A stretch of DNA of 22,960 nt from Proteobacteria bacterium HN_bin10 (GCA_002083515.1 LWDN01000078.1:1-22960), one strand, 5' to 3'. Shown: positions 1 through 6,766, numbered from the stretch's first letter. The notes: a model not told the origin generated them from the letters alone. Program-made: numbers and translations.

Positions 1-1038
1 GACACGGTCGTCGGCAGTTTGCTCATCGCCTTTTCCGTACTGATTCCCGGCATGCCGGGCATGGGATGGATGGAGATGCCTGGCCCCGAGATTCCGCCCG
101 GATGGACGTATAATCCGTCGAGCTGGATACAACGAGGCCCTATTATTGGTCTCGCCTTTATAGGCTTTTTTATCTCCCGGTATCTCGCGGCCTATCAGTT
201 GGGCCATATTCCTGCCGCCTGGGATCCCTTCTTCGGCGAGAGTACACAAAAGGTTCTGACATCGGATGTCTCGAAAGCTTGGCCCATCTCGGACGCGGGC
301 TTGGGTGCGCTTTCATACATGTTGGAGGCGCTGTCCGGATACATGGGGGACAGCCGGCGCTGGCGCACCATGCCATGGATGGTCCTAATGTTTACATTAC
401 TGGTCGTCCCGCTCGGCGCTACGAGCATCATCCTAGTCATTCTCCAGCCGGTGTCGATCGGCATGTGGTGCACCCTCTGCCTGATTGCCGCTGCGACGAT
501 GCTGCTCATGGTCCCGTTGGCCGTCGATGAGGTCATCGCGATGGGCCAGTTCATGAAGCAGAGCCGACGAGAAGGCAAGCCGTTTTGGCAAACATTCTGG
601 AAAGGCGGGAACATCGAAGGCGGCGGGCCGGATACGCGCTCGCCTCATTTTAGCGCACCGGCCTCGGCCTGGGCACCGGCGATGGTCTGGGGTGTCACGC
701 TGCCATGGAGTTTGGTTGTGAGTGCGGCTTTAGGAGTGTGGCTGATGGTGGCGCCGTCCGCATTGGAAACCGAGGCGGCGATTGCGGACTCCGATCATCT
801 GGTGGGGGCGCTGATCGTCACTTTCAGCGTGATTGCCTGGGCAGAAGTGACTCGTGGCTTGCGATGGTTGAACGCGGCCCTCGGTCTTTGGCTCATCGCC
901 GCGCCATGGTTCTTGACGGGTGGAACCTCTATGTCAACCGGTAATGATGTTGCCGTGGGTCTCTTGCTTCTACTCACAAGCCTGCCCCGCGGGACCGTCC
1001 ATGAATATTATGCAACCTGGAACCGCTACATTAGCTAA
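1..1038 (+). CDS. VKOR-family membrane protein with C-terminal SPW-type repeats (5' partial)
   Basis: The reading frame is open from base 1, so the true start is upstream; the TTG at 19 is only the first start-like codon inside the window. 345 residues are visible. A polytopic membrane protein is evident. The segment SKAWPISDAGLGALSY followed by a helix ending in WCTLCL (a CxxC inside a membrane segment) matches the vitamin K epoxide reductase (VKOR) fold, which passes electrons from membrane quinones to thiol partners. The last third has two motifs of the form W-N-x-x-LGLWL-x-AP, typical of SPW repeats (short paired membrane helices of unknown function). VKOR-SPW fusions are, as far as I recall, associated with metal and stress islands. 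A role in periplasmic thiol chemistry is an inference. The family call is fairly safe, the function is not. Confidence 0.65.
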   Translation, partial: DTVVGSLLIAFSVLIPGMPGMGWMEMPGPEIPPGWTYNPSSWIQRGPIIGLAFIGFFISRYLAAYQLGHIPAAWDPFFGESTQKVLTSDVSKAWPISDAGLGALSYMLEALSGYMGDSRRWRTMPWMVLMFTLLVVPLGATSIILVILQPVSIGMWCTLCLIAAATMLLMVPLAVDEVIAMGQFMKQSRREGKPFWQTFWKGGNIEGGGPDTRSPHFSAPASAWAPAMVWGVTLPWSLVVSAALGVWLMVAPSALETEAAIADSDHLVGALIVTFSVIAWAEVTRGLRWLNAALGLWLIAAPWFLTGGTSMSTGNDVAVGLLLLLTSLPRGTVHEYYATWNRYIS

Positions 1039-1071
1039 CCATCAGAATTAGCAGAATTAGGGAGTTTGACG

Positions 1072-1383
1072 ATGAAGCGATTATGGACTCTTCTCATGGC
1101 CCTCTTCGTTTCACCGCTGTTCATGGCGTGCGGGATGGGTGCGCAGTATGAGCAGGCGGATTGCGGAATGCTAGCCGGCAAGGACGCGATGCGATGTGTG
1201 GACTACCGTCAGCGGAAAGCCAATGCTGAGATCAGCCGTGAAGCAGCCGAATTGCTGAAAGGCTATCGGCAGTGCATCCAAAAGCACGAGGGCGATTTGA
1301 CAAAGGCCAAAGAAAGCTGTGCGCTGTATCGAGAAGGCCTGGAACGCATTGAACTGAGTAGCATGTCATGTTCATGTATGTAG
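1072..1383 (+). CDS. Small cysteine-containing lipoprotein or secreted protein, function unknown
   Basis: ATG 1072 is preceded by AGGGAG at the right distance and is preferred to TTG 1066. The 103-residue product starts with a basic, hydrophobic signal sequence (MKRLWTLLMALFV) ending in FMAC, a loose lipobox, so it is probably a lipoprotein. The mature part has spaced cysteines (DCGM, MRCVDYR, RQCIQ, SCALY) and ends SCSCM, a CxC tail that could bind thiophilic metal or form disulfides. Basic and acidic residues alternate in a likely helix (residues 45-95). It lies 33 bases after the VKOR/SPW gene and may be cotranscribed with it; a Cys-rich exported protein beside a membrane thiol oxidoreductase is a sensible pair. 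A diverged C-terminal copy lies at 4948-5132. I do not recognise a named family. Confidence 0.7.
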   Translation: MKRLWTLLMALFVSPLFMACGMGAQYEQADCGMLAGKDAMRCVDYRQRKANAEISREAAELLKGYRQCIQKHEGDLTKAKESCALYREGLERIELSSMSCSCM

Positions 1384-1390
1384 AGGCGAA

Positions 1391-1500
1391 GCACAAGGGT
1401 CAGGCCTTGCATTGAGCAAAAGGAAACCTCAATCTCGCGAGCAAGTTCTGCTGCTTCGTCAGACGCGGATGCTCTGTTCACTGACGAGATACCCTTGTGC
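1391..1500. repeat. Long-range inverted repeat between convergent genes
   Basis: GCACAAGGGT (1391-1400) is exactly complementary to ACCCTTGTGC (1491-1500). Between them are a CTCGCGAG palindrome and a CGTCAG/CTGACG pair. The region lies between the 3' ends of the lipoprotein gene (+) and merR (-), so it may serve as a two-way terminator or be a remnant of a rearrangement. It has no T-run typical of an intrinsic terminator. Confidence 0.4.
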
Positions 1501-1530
1501 GGGACACGCTCGTGCAGATGAATCCACACA

Positions 1531-1929
1531 CTAATCCTGTTCAAGCACCTGAATGATTGGGCACTCTTTCGCAGGTTGTTTCCTATCACACTGTTGGACC
1601 AGACCAGCTAACGCTTTCCGCATTGCCGTGAGGTCCGTCAGTTTTTGTTCAATCAACTGCATCTTGTGGGCGGCCAGAGCGCGGGTCTCGGCACAAGCGC
1701 GGGCTTCCTCCAGCCGTAGGAGTTCGGTGATTTCCTCCAACGTGAACCCAAGGGCCTGCGCCCGCTTAATAAAGCGGATGTGCTTCACGATGGCCGGAGG
1801 ATATCGGCGATAACCCATGTGCGGCTTGTCAGGCTCTGCCAGCAATCCCCGCCTCTGATAATAACGGATCGTTTCGACATTCACCCCGGCAAGCTTCGCC
1901 ACTCGACCTATCGTCAATTCTGACGCCAT
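1531..1929 (-). CDS. merR: Mercuric resistance operon regulator MerR
   Basis: 132 residues, close to the 144 of Tn501 MerR. The N-terminal winged helix-turn-helix reads LTIGRVAKLAGVNVETIRYY, followed by QRRGLL, typical of MerR. The three Hg(II) ligands are present with exactly the MerR spacing: Cys in RACAE, then 34 residues to Cys in QQCDR, then 8 residues to Cys in KECP. This spacing separates MerR from CueR, ZntR and CadR. The gene is divergent from merT with the operator in the 110-base gap, so MerR should both repress and, with Hg(II), activate merTPFA by untwisting the 19-bp spacer and should also repress itself. ATG 1929 has AAGGGA upstream. Confidence 0.93.
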   Translation of the reverse strand: MASELTIGRVAKLAGVNVETIRYYQRRGLLAEPDKPHMGYRRYPPAIVKHIRFIKRAQALGFTLEEITELLRLEEARACAETRALAAHKMQLIEQKLTDLTAMRKALAGLVQQCDRKQPAKECPIIQVLEQD

Positions 1930-1941
1930 GAAAAATTTCCC

Positions 1942-1972
1942 TTGATTCCGTACCGTAGTACGGAGTTTAGAC
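1942..1972 (+). promoter_or_regulatory. mer operator/promoter (PmerT)
   Basis: TTGATT (-35, 1942-1947) and TTAGAC (-10, 1967-1972) are separated by 19 bp, the overlong spacer characteristic of MerR-controlled promoters. The spacer contains the perfect dyad TCCGTAC-CGTA-GTACGGA (1947-1964), essentially the Tn501 mer operator. Transcription should start near 1979. Confidence 0.93.
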
Positions 1973-2046
1973 TGGAATCAATGAGAAAGTCTGTAGAAAC
2001 AGGTATGACCGCTTGTACTACGGACGCTCGGGAAATAGGTGGTGCA

Positions 2047-2433
2047 ATGGAGAGGTTGTCCAGGTCGGAGAAAGAGAACCCGTGGGTTAAACCCCCAAAC
2101 GGTCGTGGCGCCTTGGGTATCAGCGGTCTCGCGGCGTTCCTCGCCTCGATCTGCTGTCTCGGCCCCCTCGTCTTGGTAGCGATTGGCGTCAGCGGCGCGT
2201 GGATCGGCAATTTGACAGTGCTCGAACCGTATCGTCCAATCTTTATCGGCGCAGCCCTCGTGGCGCTCTTCTTCGCCTACCGGCGCATCTTCCGGCCCGC
2301 CGAAGCCTGTAAACCGGGGGAGGTCTGTGCCGTGCCGCAAGTCAAGATGGCGCAGAAGATCATCTTTGTAATTGTCGCCGCACTGACGGGGCTCGCGCTT
2401 GCGTTCCCCTACATTCTGCCGCTGTTGTACTGA
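2047..2433 (+). CDS. merT: Mercuric ion inner-membrane transporter MerT
   Basis: 128 residues from ATG 2047, near the 116 of Tn501 MerT. The frame is open back to the promoter, but ATG 1981 would lie at the transcript's first bases; 2047 has AGGTGG just upstream and fits family length better. The first membrane helix contains the vicinal pair in SICCLGPLV, which receives Hg(II) from MerP, and the cytoplasmic loop carries the second pair in ACKPGEVCAVPQ, which hands Hg(II) to MerA. Three hydrophobic segments are visible, as in the family. MerT imports toxic Hg(II) so that it can be reduced in the cytoplasm. First gene of merTPFA. Confidence 0.92.
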   Translation: MERLSRSEKENPWVKPPNGRGALGISGLAAFLASICCLGPLVLVAIGVSGAWIGNLTVLEPYRPIFIGAALVALFFAYRRIFRPAEACKPGEVCAVPQVKMAQKIIFVIVAALTGLALAFPYILPLLY

Positions 2434-2445
2434 AAGGAACACGTC

Positions 2446-2724
2446 ATGAAAAAGCTCGTCACGGTACTCGCCCTCTCGGCCGCTCTGAGCGCGCCCGCCT
2501 GGGCCACCACGCAAACGGTCACCCTGTGGGTGACGGGCATGACCTGCGCAGCCTGCCCGATCACGATTAAGAAGGCGCTGAACAAGGTTGAAGGCGTCGA
2601 GAACATCGAGGTCAACTTGGAGAAGAAGGAAGCCCTGGTCACCTTCGATGACGCCAAGACCACGGTCGAGGCGCTGCTGGAGGCCACCAAGAACGCGGGC
2701 TATCCCTCCACCGTTCAGCCCTAG
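2446..2724 (+). CDS. merP: Periplasmic mercury-binding protein MerP
   Basis: 92 residues, matching the 91-residue family. A Sec signal peptide (MKKLVTVLALSAALSAPAWA, cleavage after AWA) is followed by a ferredoxin-like HMA fold with the metal-binding loop GMTCAACPITIKKAL (two cysteines, CAAC). MerP scavenges Hg(II) in the periplasm and passes it to the cysteine pair in MerT. It starts 12 bases after merT with AAAGGAA upstream, and merF-like begins 8 bases after its stop, so the genes are cotranscribed. Confidence 0.93.
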   Translation: MKKLVTVLALSAALSAPAWATTQTVTLWVTGMTCAACPITIKKALNKVEGVENIEVNLEKKEALVTFDDAKTTVEALLEATKNAGYPSTVQP

Positions 2725-2732
2725 GAGCCGCA

Positions 2733-2978
2733 ATGGACGGGAAAACCAATAGTCACGAAGCGCCATCATGGTTGGGCCGAGCGCTTATGGCGGTCGGCAT
2801 CAGCGGGGCAGCGTTTGCTGCACTCTGCTGCGTGGCGCCGTTTATGGTCGCCGGGCTGGTCACCGCGCTTGGCCTCGGATTCATTCTCAATGATGCCATA
2901 TTGATCGGCCTTCTTGTGATGTTCATCGGAGTGGCTGCGCTGGGCTACTACTTCATGCGGCGCCAGATGTGCGTGTGA
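2733..2978 (+). CDS. merF: MerF-like mercury transport protein
   Basis: 81 residues with two membrane helices. The first contains ALCCVAPFMV, the vicinal cysteine pair expected in MerF-type transporters; the second ends in the basic RRQMCV tail. Canonical MerF has a second cysteine pair near its C-terminus, whereas here only one distal Cys is visible, so the call is MerF-like rather than strict MerF. AGGAG overlaps the merP stop and lies 5 bases before ATG 2733. Position between merP and merA and the CC motif argue for an additional Hg(II) import route. A broader member of the small mer-type membrane proteins (for example MerE-like) is possible. Confidence 0.75.
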   Translation: MDGKTNSHEAPSWLGRALMAVGISGAAFAALCCVAPFMVAGLVTALGLGFILNDAILIGLLVMFIGVAALGYYFMRRQMCV

Positions 2979-3017
2979 TCTGAAGGACATTCCCGGATAA
3001 CCAACTCAGGAGGGGAC

Positions 3018-4454
3018 ATGATGGCGGAGAAATTTGACCTGGTGATTCTCGGATCCGGCTCGACGGCGTTTGCTGCCGCGCTTCGCGCGGCAGCAAGCGG
3101 ACACACGGCAGCCATGACCGAGGTGCGAACGCTCGGTGGCACGTGTGCCAATCGTGGCTGCTTGCCGTCAAAGAATCTCATCGAAGCCGCGAAAATCCTC
3201 TACGATACGAAGCATCCGCGCTATCCAGGGCTCTCTCCTACCTCGATGAGCCTGGACTTCCGCGCCCTGATCGAGCAGAAGGATGCCGTGATTGAAGACT
3301 ACCGGGGAAAGAAGTATCAGAGCATTGTCTTCAACTCTCAACGCATCCGCGTGTTTGAAGGATCAGCCCGCTTCAGCGGCTCCAACGAGGTGACCGTGAA
3401 CGGGCAGGTGCTCTCAGCGGCTCGGTTCCTTGTCGCGACGGGAAGCTCGCCCGCAGTGCCAGAGGTTCCCGGGCTTCGTGACACGCCGTATCTCACCAGC
3501 GACCTGCTCACCAGTCACGAAGACATCGAACTCACAGAGCTTCCCGTGTCGCTGATCATCCTCGGTGGCGGCTACATCGCGCTTGAGCTGGGCCAGATGT
3601 TTTCGCGCTTCGGCACCAGCGTTACGATTCTGGCACGCGGAGCGCGAATTCTTACGGCCTACGAGCCGGAGATTGCGCAATCAGTGGCAGAGGTATTTCG
3701 TGAGGAGGGAATTGCCATTTATACGAAAGCCACCGTGAGCCGGGTGCATGGCGATGAACGCCAAGTCGTGGTCACGCTCCAGGTGGACGGCCGGCAGAAG
3801 GAACTGAAAGCGGCGAAGCTCCTGGTTGCCACGGGGCGCATACCGAATACGGCACAGCTCGGACTTGACCTTCCAGGAGTCGATCTGGATGACCGTGGCT
3901 TCGTGAAGGTCAACGACGAGCTGCGCACTTCTGCCGAGCATGTGTATGCGGCCGGAGACGTGATTGGTTCATACACGGGAAGCCAGATGGCGACTCCTGT
4001 GGGGGCGCAGGACGGCGGGATTGCTGCCGAGAATGCTCTCAACGGCAAAGGGAGCCATAAGGTAAACCACGCCGTGATTCCGCGAGCGATTTTTACCGAC
4101 CCGCAAGTGGGCGTCGTCGGACTCTCGGACGAGGAGGCCAATGCGCGCGGGTACGCGTGCGATTGTCGCATGATTCCGATGTCCCTCGTTCCCAGAGCTG
4201 GGGCGGTCCGCGAGACCAGAGGGGTCCTGAAGATGGTTGCGGACAGGAACACGAAGAAGGTGCTGGGGGTTTCCATGCACGGAATGAACGCAGCGGAGGT
4301 GATTCATGAAGCGGCCATAGGGCTTCATTTTGGTGCGACGATCGGCGACTTCGCCCACCTGCTGCACGTTTATCCAACCATGTCCGAGGCGCTCAAACTA
4401 GCCGCGCTGTCTTACACAAAAGACGTGTCAAACATGAGCTGCTGTGCAGACTAG
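3018..4454 (+). CDS. merA: Mercuric reductase MerA (short form, no NmerA domain)
   Basis: 478 residues (477 if the adjacent ATG 3021, which sits better behind AGGAGG at 3008-3013, is used). Flavin disulfide reductase that reduces Hg(II) to volatile Hg(0) with NADPH in the cytoplasm. Seen in order: FAD-binding GSGSTAFAAAL (near 12-22), redox-active pair in GGTCANRGCLPSKN (Cys43/Cys48), NAD(P) site LGGGYIALELG (near 187), second FAD motif AAGDVIGS, dimerisation domain with HVYPTMSEAL, and the C-terminal SCCAD pair that captures substrate from the other subunit. The vicinal C-terminal cysteines separate MerA from dihydrolipoamide dehydrogenase. It lacks the N-terminal HMA (NmerA) domain, as many environmental MerAs do. 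GTCANRGC and SCCAD deviate from the Tn501 forms GTCVNVGC and SCCAG. Confidence 0.93.
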   Translation: MMAEKFDLVILGSGSTAFAAALRAAASGHTAAMTEVRTLGGTCANRGCLPSKNLIEAAKILYDTKHPRYPGLSPTSMSLDFRALIEQKDAVIEDYRGKKYQSIVFNSQRIRVFEGSARFSGSNEVTVNGQVLSAARFLVATGSSPAVPEVPGLRDTPYLTSDLLTSHEDIELTELPVSLIILGGGYIALELGQMFSRFGTSVTILARGARILTAYEPEIAQSVAEVFREEGIAIYTKATVSRVHGDERQVVVTLQVDGRQKELKAAKLLVATGRIPNTAQLGLDLPGVDLDDRGFVKVNDELRTSAEHVYAAGDVIGSYTGSQMATPVGAQDGGIAAENALNGKGSHKVNHAVIPRAIFTDPQVGVVGLSDEEANARGYACDCRMIPMSLVPRAGAVRETRGVLKMVADRNTKKVLGVSMHGMNAAEVIHEAAIGLHFGATIGDFAHLLHVYPTMSEALKLAALSYTKDVSNMSCCAD

Positions 4455-4480
4455 GCATCACCGAGATGTACCACCTCACA

Positions 4481-4588
4481 TTATGACGAGACTGTAGGAC
4501 CGCTCACCCAAATGCGAGTGAGCAGCAGGTAGGCAAGCACGGCAAGAATTGCGGAGCCCGGCAGCGTCACCACCCACGCCAGGATCTG
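4481..4588 (-). pseudogene. 3' remnant of Pit-type inorganic phosphate transporter
   Basis: On the minus strand 35 codons end at a TAA (4481-4483) and read LAWVVTLPGSAILAVLAYLL then LTRIW and a short tail. The pattern AWV-x-TLP-x-x-A followed by a last membrane helix is the typical C-terminus of PiT/PitA phosphate permeases. A stop codon lies immediately upstream in this frame (4589-4591), so the rest of the gene is gone. It is oriented against merA and ends 27 bases after it. This is a truncated leftover, probably from a deletion that joined it to the czcA fragment. Confidence 0.65.
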
Positions 4589-4620
4589 TCACGCACTGTT
4601 GTCCAGCGCACGCTGTTCAG

Positions 4621-4945
4621 ATCTTTGAGAAAACCGAGTCCGATTATCACTGAACTGCTGACGTGGGGTGAGCTGTTCGAAATCAACAGCGAGCCATGAC
4701 TCGTCTGGCCATCGTGATGTCCGTTGGTCAATTGGGCTCATTGTCCTTATTTTGTTCGTCACGTTTAGGAATCTCAGACAGGCGACGTTGATTCTGCTGC
4801 GATTCCATTTGCCATGGTCGGTGATCTCGTGGTGTTGCAGATCGGTAGTCTCTATCTCTCCGTTCCGGCTTCCGTTGGTTTCATCGCATTGTTCGGTATC
4901 GCTGTTCTGAACGGAATAGTAAGGATCGCCTACATAAACCAATTG
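4621..4945 (+). pseudogene. Internal fragment of a CzcA/CusA-family RND metal-efflux pump, frameshifted
   Basis: Successive frames give pieces that assemble into one CzcA-type stretch: NQQRAMTRLAIVMSV from 4681, then IGLIVLILFVTFRNLRQATL from 4731, then IPFAMVG from 4802 continuing to LYLSVPASVGFIALFGIAVL and NGIVRIAYINQL ending near 4943. The family has F-R-x-LRQA-LIL-NIPFA and a helix with SVPASVGFIALFGIAVLNG. At least two frameshifts (about 4726-4730 and 4790-4801) are needed, and both gene ends are missing, so it is dead. It is joined directly to the lipoprotein copy at about 4946. Confidence 0.8.
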
Positions 4946-4947
4946 CA

Positions 4948-5132
4948 TGGACTACCGTCAGCGGCAAGCGAACGCGGAGATTAGACGCGAAACAGCCGAA
5001 CTGCTGAAAGGCTATCGGCAATGCATTCAGAAGCACGAGGGTGATATGGCAAAGGCCAAAGAACGCTGTGCGCTGTATCGAGAGGGCCTCGAACGCATCC
5101 AACTGAGCAGCTTGTCATGTTCATGTATGTGA
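4948..5132 (+). pseudogene. Truncated second copy of the cysteine lipoprotein (C-terminal 60 codons)
   Basis: From GACTACCGTCAG at 4950 to the stop at 5132 this is collinear without gaps with 1201-1383 (constant offset 3749). The encoded 60 residues match the first copy at 52 positions and keep the SCSCM end. The signal peptide and first third are missing; sequence upstream of the join is the czcA fragment. Frame and cysteines are intact and many differences are synonymous, so the copies diverged as functional genes before this one was truncated. An ATG at 4947 could in principle be used but has no recognisable ribosome-binding site. Confidence 0.75.
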
Positions 5133-5271
5133 AGCAAAGGCAACAAAGGCGGCAGCATACGAAGACTGCCGCCCTTCGATAAGATAATGGCAGGAAGCTG
5201 TGCATCCACTGCCATACCTTGGACGCAGCCTCATAGGGGCAAAAGCCAAACTGTTCTACCCAGGGGCACAT
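4981..5271 (-). CDS. Possible small Cys-rich protein behind a MerR-type promoter
   Basis: ATG 5271 follows GGGAGGTGAT, nine bases of which are a perfect complement of the 16S rRNA 3' end. The frame begins MCPWVEQFGFCPYEAASKVW and continues through a Cys-rich stretch (FVCCRLCCLCF). The 96-codon frame runs on into the antisense of the truncated lipoprotein copy, so only the first 40-50 residues are likely native; the tail may have been created by the rearrangement. A MerR-type promoter (5296-5327) points directly at it. I do not recognise a family. An alternative is that only the regulatory sequences survive and the gene is lost. Confidence 0.35.
   Translation of the reverse strand: MCPWVEQFGFCPYEAASKVWQWMHSFLPLSYRRAAVFVCCRLCCLCFTYMNMTSCSVGCVRGPLDTAHSVLWPLPYHPRASECIADSLSAVRLFRV
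5148..5173. repeat. 8-bp stem-loop
   Basis: GGCGGCAG (5148-5155) and CTGCCGCC (5166-5173) form a perfect 8-bp stem with a 10-base loop just after the stop of the lipoprotein copy. No T-run follows on either strand; it may be a degenerate terminator or lie inside the small minus-strand ORF. Confidence 0.4.
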
Positions 5272-5295
5272 AATCATCACCTCCCTTTGAACGCC

Positions 5296-5327
5296 ATCCT
5301 ACGGGCTGTACCATAGTATCAAGTCAA
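5296..5327 (-). promoter_or_regulatory. MerR-type promoter, leftward
   Basis: On the minus strand TTGACT (5327-5322) is followed after 20 bp by TAGGAT (5301-5296). The spacer contains GTAC-CATA-GTAT (plus-strand reading, 5308-5319), close in form to the GTAC-CGTA-GTAC core of the mer operator. Overlong spacer plus dyad is the MerR-family signature. It points at the small Cys-rich ORF starting at 5271. Confidence 0.6.
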
Positions 5328-5354
5328 GAGGGGTGCGAAACTCCGTAGAGTCGC

Positions 5355-5386
5355 TTGACTCTATACTGTAGTGCAAGGTGTATCCC
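5355..5386 (+). promoter_or_regulatory. MerR-type promoter, rightward
   Basis: TTGACT (5355-5360) is followed after 20 bp by TATCCC (5381-5386), and the spacer carries ATAC-TGTA-GTGC. It shares TTGACT-N2-ATACT with the leftward promoter. It lies 15 bases before the regulator's ATG, so the regulator probably controls its own expression from a short-leader transcript. Confidence 0.5.
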
Positions 5387-5400
5387 TTCAGAGTGATGAC

Positions 5401-5811
5401 ATGGCTGCTCAACTGACTATCGGCCAGCTTGCTAGGACTGTTGGGGTGAATGTCCAGACCGTCCGTTACTACGAGCGCCTGAACTTGCTCAATCCGTCAG
5501 CGAGAAGGCCTTCGAAATATAGACTGTACGGGCATGAAGAGGAACGGCGCCTGAGGTTCATCAAGAAGGCCCAAGCATTAGGCTTCACCCTACGCGAGAT
5601 TGCCGAATCACTTACTCTACCGATAGCCTCAAGGGCTTGCCGTGATGATGTGCAGAAACAGGCACAGGCGAAACTCGTGCAGGTGGAATCCAAGGTTCAA
5701 GATTTGCGGGTACTGGCTTGTGCGCTGAAAAAATTCATCCAAACTTGTGAAGCTGGTCAGTCCACCGACCGTTGTCCGACCTTGATGTGCCTGGAAAGAA
5801 ACAAATGCTGA
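5401..5811 (+). CDS. MerR-family transcriptional regulator (thiophilic-metal sensor)
   Basis: 136 residues from ATG 5401; the upstream extension to GTG 5371 would run through the promoter and is rejected. The helix-turn-helix reads LTIGQLARTVGVNVQTVRYY, then a dimerisation helix. Cysteines in SRACRD, QTCEAG and DRCPT reproduce the Hg-sensing layout, but with 35 rather than 34 residues between the first two and 8 between the last two. Extra cysteines occur at LACAL, LMCLE and the C-terminal residue. It is a diverged MerR homologue that may sense Hg(II) or another soft metal. Its target could be the leftward small ORF. It also precedes copB-copA, but those are convergent with it and not obvious targets. 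Confidence 0.85.
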   Translation: MAAQLTIGQLARTVGVNVQTVRYYERLNLLNPSARRPSKYRLYGHEEERRLRFIKKAQALGFTLREIAESLTLPIASRACRDDVQKQAQAKLVQVESKVQDLRVLACALKKFIQTCEAGQSTDRCPTLMCLERNKC

Positions 5812-5858
5812 TACGAAGTAAAGGACAAAAGGGTGCTAGAACCACATACGCACGCCGG

Positions 5859-6758
5859 CTACGAATCGAATTTGACTCGGATCCCCCCCTCCCGGCGCAC
5901 CAGCGTGGCGGTTTCGCCAAAACTCCTATCCACTGAAAAGCCGACATAGGGCGCAAATTCGCGCCGAAGTTCATACCGTAGCCTCACCCCGAATTCCAGG
6001 TTGTTCAGCCCCGAGCCGGTCGTAAATTCTTCGACTCGTTGTATGGCAACATTGGTCTCGAAGCGGCCCTGGAGAATCAACCGCTGGGTCAGCAATAGAT
6101 CCTTCGTCAACGTCATACGCCCGGACACCGCGCCATTCTGGTCGATGAACAAGGTCGCTTCCATCGTGTAATCATAGGGCACGATTCCCTCGATCCCGAT
6201 TGCCGCGAACCCACGGGTCACATTCCGCCCGCGAAAGGTTTGCGTTTCGAAACGTGGGCCGATTTGAAAATCATAATATTTTCGGATGAACCGACCATAC
6301 AGCAGCTGAAAGTCCACATCGTAGTCCGCTTTGAAAGCCGTATCCTGTTGTCCTTCGCTCTTGAACCACAGTCGGTTGTAATCTCCGCCGTACCACCCTT
6401 CGATGTCCCAGCGGTAATCGCTCGTCCGCTCACTCCCGCTTGTTTTGGGCCTATATTCGAGCACGTCGATCAGTGTAAACAGGTGGTTCTCCTGATCGTT
6501 GACGGGTGGAGCCCAGTCCTGTTGTGGCGATAGGTTCGGCAAGGTGCGGACAGACCCTCCGAGGATTTCTGACTCTCCTCCCAACGGCGCTTGAACTGTT
6601 TTCACCGAGGGACTGAGCTGGCCGGCGGAGTTGGAAGGACCAAGCACATTGCCTTTATTTGATACGGTCACAAAGGTTTCAGCAGCGGCAACTGGAGCGC
6701 AGATGTTGACGCTCAGGGAACATGCCAAAGCAATTGAATAAAGGGCGTGAAAAGACAT
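5859..6758 (-). CDS. copB: Copper resistance outer-membrane protein CopB
   Basis: 299 residues, within the CopB/PcoB family range. A signal peptide (MSFHALYSIALACSLSVNIC, cleavage likely after PVAAA) is followed by a low-complexity linker to about residue 80, then the family opening WAPPVNDQENHLFTLIDVLEYR and a barrel-like alternation of aromatic and polar residues ending in RVKFDS with a C-terminal strand. CopB works with the periplasmic oxidase CopA in copper sequestration or export at the outer membrane. ATG 6758 lies 8 bases after the copA stop with AAAGGT between, so the pair was an operon. Since copA is now headless and its promoter is lost, expression would depend on another promoter. 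Confidence 0.88.
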   Translation of the reverse strand: MSFHALYSIALACSLSVNICAPVAAAETFVTVSNKGNVLGPSNSAGQLSPSVKTVQAPLGGESEILGGSVRTLPNLSPQQDWAPPVNDQENHLFTLIDVLEYRPKTSGSERTSDYRWDIEGWYGGDYNRLWFKSEGQQDTAFKADYDVDFQLLYGRFIRKYYDFQIGPRFETQTFRGRNVTRGFAAIGIEGIVPYDYTMEATLFIDQNGAVSGRMTLTKDLLLTQRLILQGRFETNVAIQRVEEFTTGSGLNNLEFGVRLRYELRREFAPYVGFSVDRSFGETATLVRREGGIRVKFDS

Positions 6759-6766
6759 GAGTACCT

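Noticed and set aside
1391..1500. Integron attC-like or CRISPR-like reading of the inverted repeat
   Set aside because: No R-prime/R-double-prime core (GTTRRRY / RYYYAAC) and no repeated spacer pattern anywhere in the window.
1978..2769. 263-codon minus-strand frame across merT and merP
   Set aside because: Antisense to two certain mer genes; no ribosome site and no protein-like features.
4589..4948. Minus-strand 119-codon frame
   Set aside because: The opposite strand is a CzcA fragment with strong family motifs; the minus frame is its shadow.
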